In this document: positions 4,750 to 8,821 of the stretch, piece by piece
Layout of the letters: each line of letters starts with the position of its first letter
Position numbering within the stretch: position 1 is the first letter of the stretch
Position numbers and translations under genes: made by a program
Source of the DNA: Paraprevotella sp.
GTDB taxonomy: Bacteria > Bacteroidota > Bacteroidia > Bacteroidales > Bacteroidaceae
Length of the DNA stretch: 8,821 bases
Direction of reading: 5' to 3'
NCBI GenBank assembly: GCA_021205005.1
Contig: JAJPYK010000192.1
Coordinates: 1-8,821, forward strand
Notes under the pieces: model-generated
Told to the model about the DNA's origin: nothing
The model's database searches: none
Seen by the model: the letters and a program-made list of their open reading frames with translations, nothing else

Positions 4750-7278
4750 TTAATATTCGTTTCCCATCTGGTCCTCGCGCAAATATGCGCCGCGTCCGGA
4801 ATGCAACTTTTTCTTCGACCCTTTGCTTCCGTCCGTGGACGAATCATGACCGTAGCCGCCGTCACCGCCATAGGAACCGTAGGTCCCATAGGATCCGTAA
4901 GAACCGTAGCGGCCGTAATGCCCGTAATGGCCGTAGCCGTAATAATAACCGTACTTACGTTGCTGCAAGTCTACGCCGTTGAGCACAAGGTTCATCTTAG
5001 GCAGTTTGTTTTCCGCGCTCATCCGGTTCACCATCTCGAAGTTGCGTTTAAGAGAGTAATCGCAACGGCACACGATAAGCGTAGCATCGGCCCGACGCCC
5101 CAAAAGCAGGGTGTCGCTCACAAGACTCAACGGCGGCGTGTCGATGACCACGAAATCATACCATTCGCGGAAACGGGAGAGAGCATGATCCACACGGTCG
5201 GAAGTGATCAATTCGCCCGGATTAGGGGGAATCAGACCGGCGGGCAGGACATCGAGATTGGAATTCACATTGGAATTGAATATCTGTTCGCGCAGGAAAT
5301 CGTCCGAAGTATCGTCGCCGGCCAAATAAGTGGTCAGGCCGTGACTTCCCGTCTGGAGCCCGAAATTTCTGGCCAGACGCGGCTTGCGAATGTCCAAACC
5401 GACAACTAAAACCTTGCGCCCCATCAGTGCCATACTAATGGACAGGTTGGTGGCAACAAACGTCTTGCCTTCGCCCGGAATCACGGAAGTACACAAAAGT
5501 ACTTTCTCGCTCTTTTTCATGACGAACCCCAAGTTGGTACGCAGGTTACGGAAAGTCTCTGCCATTATATCGTTGGTATTCTCGCGCACCACCATGGCTC
5601 GTTTGCCGTCTTTCAGTCCTCCGGCTAAGAAAATGTCGCTCAAGATTGGCAGGTCGGTCAACTTCTCGATATCGTTGTGCCCCTCGATGCGGTAACGCAA
5701 CAGGTTGAGCAGATAGATCAGTCCGGAAGGAATGCCCACTCCTAATGCCAAAGCGATAAGCGCCACCAACTTCTTTTTGGGCGAAATGGGCTTGAGGGCA
5801 CTTTCGGGAGCATCGATCACCTGCGCCTTGTCTACCGTAGAGGCCAAAGAAATGGTATTTTCCTCACGCTTCTGCAAAAGGATCTGGTAAAGCGCGGCTT
5901 TCACGGACTGTTGACGACCGATGTCGGTCAATACGCGCTCCTGAGTAGGCGCACTGGACAGACGGCTCATGAAAAGATCGTATTGGCTGTCGACATTGCG
6001 CTTCTGCACCCGCAAGTTTTCATATACGGTAGACAGCGAATGGCGGATGCCCGGATAGAGCGAGGCAATGGCATTGGTTTCCGACACGACCACAGGCGAC
6101 GTCTCGGAAGCGGTCTTCAACAAACGTTTGCGGTCCACCACTTTCGTGTTGTAATCGGAGATGATCGTATTCAAGCCCTTGTCGGTCAGGCCCAGATTAG
6201 CCGGAATCACTTCCATGTAATTGGCCGGATCGTCCACATATTCTTTCAGGGAATTGACTAAAAGCAACTGAGTCTGCAACCCGACTTGCTGGGTCTGATA
6301 GCCTTCGATGCCCCGATAAGCCGAAGCGGCGTCCAAAGTAAAATCCACCAATTGATTGCGTTTCTTATATGATTCCAAATCCGACTCCGTGGTATTCAGC
6401 TCAGAATTGATGATCTGTATACGCTTGTTGACGAAAGCTTCCGTCTTGAGCGAAACCTCGTTCTTCACCTCATTGGCGTCTTCATTATACACGCGGATCA
6501 ACTCGTTCATATAGTCTTCCGCCCGTTTCCGCTGCGTATCGTTCAACGAAATGCGGACTATGGTCGTCACCTTGCTGATGGACTCAATGGAGGTCCCTTT
6601 CAGAAACGCCTCTGCCATCAAAGCCGGACGATAGATATTGATCCGCAGGGCGCGGTCTTCGAAGGCGCAAGTCGGATCGGGATTTGGACGAAGCGATACC
6701 CATCCGGAAGGCGTCTTTACCCTCACGGGGAATCCGTTGACGTTCGCCTCGAAATGATCGTCCAGAGCCACGCCTTTGATTTGGTAGCCGCCGGCTTTCT
6801 GCGGCCGGATTTCAATCGATAGGGGTGCGGAAAGCGTATCCAAGTCTTCGGCGGACATATCGGACCACACGGGAGATTTTCCATAGATATCTTCGTCAAG
6901 GACAGACCCTTCGTAGGCATAGTTGACATAAAGTTTCAAATTGGTCACGGCACGACGCGCCAATGTTTTACTGCCCAGAATCTCCACTTCATTGTCAAAA
7001 CCGTTGCTATTGTTCAGGAAACCCAACTGAGTAAAGTCGGCTAAACCGTCGCCCCGCAGACGCTTGTAGGGGTCGTCATCCTTGATCAAGACCTCCGCCC
7101 ACGTGGTATAGACCGGAGTTTTATACCGGAGATATAAAAATGCAAGAAAAAGGCAGATGATAATCGATATGACAAACCAATACCAATGCAAAATCACGGC
7201 ATCATATATGGCCCGGTAATTAAATTCTGAATTCCGTTCTTCTATGGAATCTGAAGATTGAAAGGATCTGTTAGCCAT
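4750..7278 (-). CDS. Wzc-type tyrosine autokinase / polysaccharide co-polymerase
   Basis: This 842-residue inner-membrane protein would control chain length and export of an exopolysaccharide or capsule and phosphorylate its own tyrosines. A first membrane segment lies at about 33-51, after a Wzz-type N-terminus. The periplasmic region (about 52-500) includes a long helical part (about 270-475), and the second membrane segment is at about 503-526. The cytoplasmic BY-kinase domain has Walker A PGEGKT (601-606), a Walker A' segment VGLDIRKP (626-633) and Walker B VVIDTPP (710-716). In the Walker A' segment the first aspartate of the usual DxD is glycine (G627) and D629 is kept. The C-terminal tail has 13 tyrosines between 776 and 809, eight of them spaced exactly three apart (782-803) as YGx repeats, plus Y832 and Y842. 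Length fits the fused Wzz-kinase form of Gram-negative bacteria. The start at 7278 has a good promoter 31 bp upstream. It is divergent from the sugar-phosphate transferase. No wza-type exporter gene accompanies it here. Confidence 0.95.
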   Translation of the reverse strand: MANRSFQSSDSIEERNSEFNYRAIYDAVILHWYWFVISIIICLFLAFLYLRYKTPVYTTWAEVLIKDDDPYKRLRGDGLADFTQLGFLNNSNGFDNEVEILGSKTLARRAVTNLKLYVNYAYEGSVLDEDIYGKSPVWSDMSAEDLDTLSAPLSIEIRPQKAGGYQIKGVALDDHFEANVNGFPVRVKTPSGWVSLRPNPDPTCAFEDRALRINIYRPALMAEAFLKGTSIESISKVTTIVRISLNDTQRKRAEDYMNELIRVYNEDANEVKNEVSLKTEAFVNKRIQIINSELNTTESDLESYKKRNQLVDFTLDAASAYRGIEGYQTQQVGLQTQLLLVNSLKEYVDDPANYMEVIPANLGLTDKGLNTIISDYNTKVVDRKRLLKTASETSPVVVSETNAIASLYPGIRHSLSTVYENLRVQKRNVDSQYDLFMSRLSSAPTQERVLTDIGRQQSVKAALYQILLQKREENTISLASTVDKAQVIDAPESALKPISPKKKLVALIALALGVGIPSGLIYLLNLLRYRIEGHNDIEKLTDLPILSDIFLAGGLKDGKRAMVVRENTNDIMAETFRNLRTNLGFVMKKSEKVLLCTSVIPGEGKTFVATNLSISMALMGRKVLVVGLDIRKPRLARNFGLQTGSHGLTTYLAGDDTSDDFLREQIFNSNVNSNLDVLPAGLIPPNPGELITSDRVDHALSRFREWYDFVVIDTPPLSLVSDTLLLGRRADATLIVCRCDYSLKRNFEMVNRMSAENKLPKMNLVLNGVDLQQRKYGYYYGYGHYGHYGRYGSYGSYGTYGSYGGDGGYGHDSSTDGSKGSKKKLHSGRGAYLREDQMGNEY
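4852..4953 (-). repeat. Repeat encoding the (YGx)n tyrosine tail
   Basis: These bases encode residues 776-809 of the Wzc kinase. Tyrosine codons recur every nine bases through 782-803, giving a degenerate 9-bp repeat in which the plus strand shows CCGTA or CCATA at each turn. The third residue of the unit varies (H, H, R, S, S, T, S). Copies are imperfect at DNA level, so the array has diverged but could still change length by slippage or recombination. Confidence 0.75.
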
Positions 7279-7308
7279 GTTATATTCTCATTTCATACAT
7301 TTAAGCTG

Positions 7309-7340
7309 CAAATTTAGAATTCTTTTACATGTCATCCAAA
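7309..7340 (-). promoter_or_regulatory. Promoter of the Wzc kinase gene
   Basis: On the minus strand TTTG (7340-7337) and TAAATTTG (7316-7309) are separated by 20 bp, a full match to both parts of the Bacteroidota housekeeping promoter. Transcription would start near 7303, giving a leader of about 25 bases before the ATG at 7278. The -7 box and its following GCA are identical to those of the secreted-protein gene. Confidence 0.75.
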
Positions 7341-7430
7341 TAAAATCAGAAATTAGTTTCGTTTTTTAATGTTTTTCTTCTCGTTCGACAAAAAACAAAG
7401 ATATTAATAGGCAGTCTGATTTAAAAATCG

Positions 7431-7438
7431 TACATTCG
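7431..7438 (+). promoter_or_regulatory. Candidate -7 box for the sugar-phosphate transferase gene
   Basis: TACATTCG matches seven of eight positions of TAnnTTTG and lies 33 bp upstream of the ATG at 7472, so the leader would be about 25-30 bases. No TTTG is found at the -33 position; the area around 7401-7410 is A/T rich. The lack of a -33 box suggests a weaker or activator-dependent promoter than that of the divergent kinase gene. Confidence 0.4.
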
Positions 7439-7471
7439 CCGACACATAATCGATTCTCAGTAAATCTTATC

Positions 7472-8821
7472 ATGAAAATTAAGACTTTAGAAGGATCCGG
7501 CATTGTAAAAATGGGCATCACTTGTAACGATATCGTGTTGCTCATCCTTAGCTATTGGCTCGCATTCTCCATCACTCACAGTTTCAGCCTGGCGCTTTAT
7601 TTGCCTTATATGTTGAAAATACAAATGCTAATCGGAGCACTGACCATCTTCCCCACATTATATATTGTTCCTCCGGTCTTCACCAAACGTTTCGTCTATG
7701 GAGACGACATTTTGGCCTGCTCTGTCTATACGGTTTGCCTACAGACACTGTTCGTCATCGCGGCAATGGGACTGATCCGACACATAGCCTTGGCCGTGGG
7801 AGAGATTCTATTAGGTTCAGTCATCTTCTTCATTCTGATGTATACGGAACGGAAGGCCATACATAAATATCTGAAAAGATGTCGGTCGAACGGACGCAAC
7901 TTACGCTATGTCGTCCTGGTGGGGCATCCCTGGTATCTTTCAGACATCTATCATACGTTAGCCGACCATTCGCTCGGTTTCAAGGTCTTGGGGATTTTTA
8001 CCAAACAGGACATTCCGGAAAATATGGCATTGCAGAAACTGTGTGACCGGCGATCGGTCATGAAGTTTCTACGCCTACATCCGGAAGTGACCGACTTGTA
8101 CATCGTCCCCGACACGGATTATGCGACGGAAACGGAAGAGATCTTCCGCTATTGCGAAGACCATCTGATCCGCTTTTACGCTCTGCCGGTGTTCCTGGAG
8201 TTCCTGACCAAACGCATGGTATTGTCTCACCTGAATAATACCATGCTGTTGAGCGTGCGCAACGAACCGTTGCAGGATCCGGTAAACCGCGGTGTAAAAC
8301 GACTGTTCGACATTGTGGTATCCGGCCTTTTCCTGCTTACGGCCTTCCCGATCATCAGTCTCATCGTCGGCATTATCATCAAGATACAAAGTCCGGGGCC
8401 GATCTTGTTCAAACAGAAACGCAACGGTTTGGATGGAAAAGAGTTCTATTGCCTGAAGTTCAGAAGCATGCACGTAAACAAGGATGCCGACCTCATCCAG
8501 GCGACCAAAGACGACCCGCGCAAATTCAAGTTCGGCAATCTGATGAGAAAGACCAATATTGACGAACTCCCGCAGTTTATCAACGTGTTTATCGGCAATA
8601 TGAGCCTTGTGGGACCGCGCCCTCACATGTTGCTTCACACCCAAGAGTATTCCCATCTGATCCACCGTTACATGGTGCGGCTTCTGGTGAAACCCGGTAT
8701 TACAGGCTGGGCGCAAGTACAAGGTTTCCGCGGAGAGACCAAAACGCTGGATCAAATGGAGGCTCGTGTCAAAGCCGACATCTGGTATGTGGAGAACTGG
8801 ACTTTCAGTCTGGACCTGCGC
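7472..8821 (+). CDS. Polyprenyl-phosphate sugar-1-phosphate transferase (WcaJ/WbaP type), 3' end missing
   Basis: The frame is open for 450 codons and runs off the right edge without a stop. Family members are typically about 460-480 residues, so only some 15-25 are missing. The enzyme moves a hexose-1-phosphate from a nucleotide sugar (often UDP-glucose) to undecaprenyl phosphate in the inner membrane, the first step of exopolysaccharide or capsule repeat-unit assembly. Four N-terminal membrane segments are predicted at about 15-38, 45-66, 80-103 and 106-125. A soluble CoA-binding-like domain follows (about 140-265). The catalytic bacterial sugar transferase domain starts at KRLFD (276-280), with a hydrophobic re-entrant helix (281-304), SPGP (307-310), KFRSM (329-333) and the D364-E365 dyad in IDELPQ. 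NMSLVGPRP (376-384) and KPGITGWAQV (407-416) complete it. The sugar cannot be read from sequence. ATG 7472 is the first in-frame ATG after the candidate promoter. Confidence 0.93.
   Translation, partial: MKIKTLEGSGIVKMGITCNDIVLLILSYWLAFSITHSFSLALYLPYMLKIQMLIGALTIFPTLYIVPPVFTKRFVYGDDILACSVYTVCLQTLFVIAAMGLIRHIALAVGEILLGSVIFFILMYTERKAIHKYLKRCRSNGRNLRYVVLVGHPWYLSDIYHTLADHSLGFKVLGIFTKQDIPENMALQKLCDRRSVMKFLRLHPEVTDLYIVPDTDYATETEEIFRYCEDHLIRFYALPVFLEFLTKRMVLSHLNNTMLLSVRNEPLQDPVNRGVKRLFDIVVSGLFLLTAFPIISLIVGIIIKIQSPGPILFKQKRNGLDGKEFYCLKFRSMHVNKDADLIQATKDDPRKFKFGNLMRKTNIDELPQFINVFIGNMSLVGPRPHMLLHTQEYSHLIHRYMVRLLVKPGITGWAQVQGFRGETKTLDQMEARVKADIWYVENWTFSLDLR

Noticed and set aside
4801..5409. Plus-strand open frame (202 codons) opposite the kinase domain
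   Set aside because: It is antisense to the Walker motifs and tyrosine tail; the valine/alanine-rich translation reflects the repeated tyrosine and glycine codons on the other strand.
7361..7396. GTTTTTT and AAAAAAC arms forming a possible hairpin upstream of the transferase gene
   Set aside because: The 7-bp stem has one G-C pair and a 22-base loop in a low-complexity A/T stretch, so it is expected by chance.
7279..7471. Possible invertible promoter, as in phase-variable Bacteroides capsule loci
   Set aside because: No inverted repeats of the length and spacing expected for a serine or tyrosine invertase flank the region, and no invertase or UpxY/UpxZ-like gene is present in the window.
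8075..8755. Minus-strand open frame (226 codons) at the right edge
   Set aside because: It is antisense to the catalytic domain of the sugar-phosphate transferase, whose motifs are all in the plus-strand frame.

Overview
The window looks like chromosomal DNA of a Bacteroidales bacterium (Bacteroides, Phocaeicola or Parabacteroides type). The main reasons are promoters of the Bacteroidota form (a TAnnTTTG -7 box with a TTTG -33 box), near-absence of Shine-Dalgarno sequences, a secreted protein with a Bacteroidales-style C-terminal tail, and a tyrosine autokinase of the Bacteroidota type. No RNA genes, insertion sequences, integrases or CRISPR arrays are visible.

Layout. Positions 1-396 are non-coding. 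They hold a -7 box pointing off the left edge, a 22-bp-period repeat cluster with a terminator-like hairpin, and a strong terminator for the next gene. A large minus-strand gene (about 397-4077) encodes a 1,226-1,228-residue secreted multimodular protein of unknown function. A 190-bp divergent intergenic region with a perfect 12-bp inverted repeat separates it from a small plus-strand HAD-family hydrolase (4274-4699). That gene converges on a minus-strand Wzc-type tyrosine autokinase/polysaccharide co-polymerase (4750-7278), and one imperfect hairpin around the hydrolase stop codon could terminate both. After 193 bp of divergent promoter DNA, a plus-strand polyprenyl-phosphate sugar-1-phosphate transferase (7472 onward) is cut by the right edge after 450 codons.

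How the genes work together. The transferase would start an exopolysaccharide or capsule repeat unit on undecaprenyl phosphate, and the Wzc protein would control its polymerisation and export. Together they mark the edge of a polysaccharide locus that probably continues to the right, where an outer-membrane exporter, flippase, polymerase and glycosyltransferases would be expected. The secreted protein and the HAD hydrolase have their own promoters and no shown link to that pathway.

Nothing in the window clearly amounts to a new defence or mobile system. The most unusual items are the (YGx)n tyrosine tail of Wzc, the modular secreted protein, the intergenic 12-bp palindrome, and the repeat cluster near the left edge.
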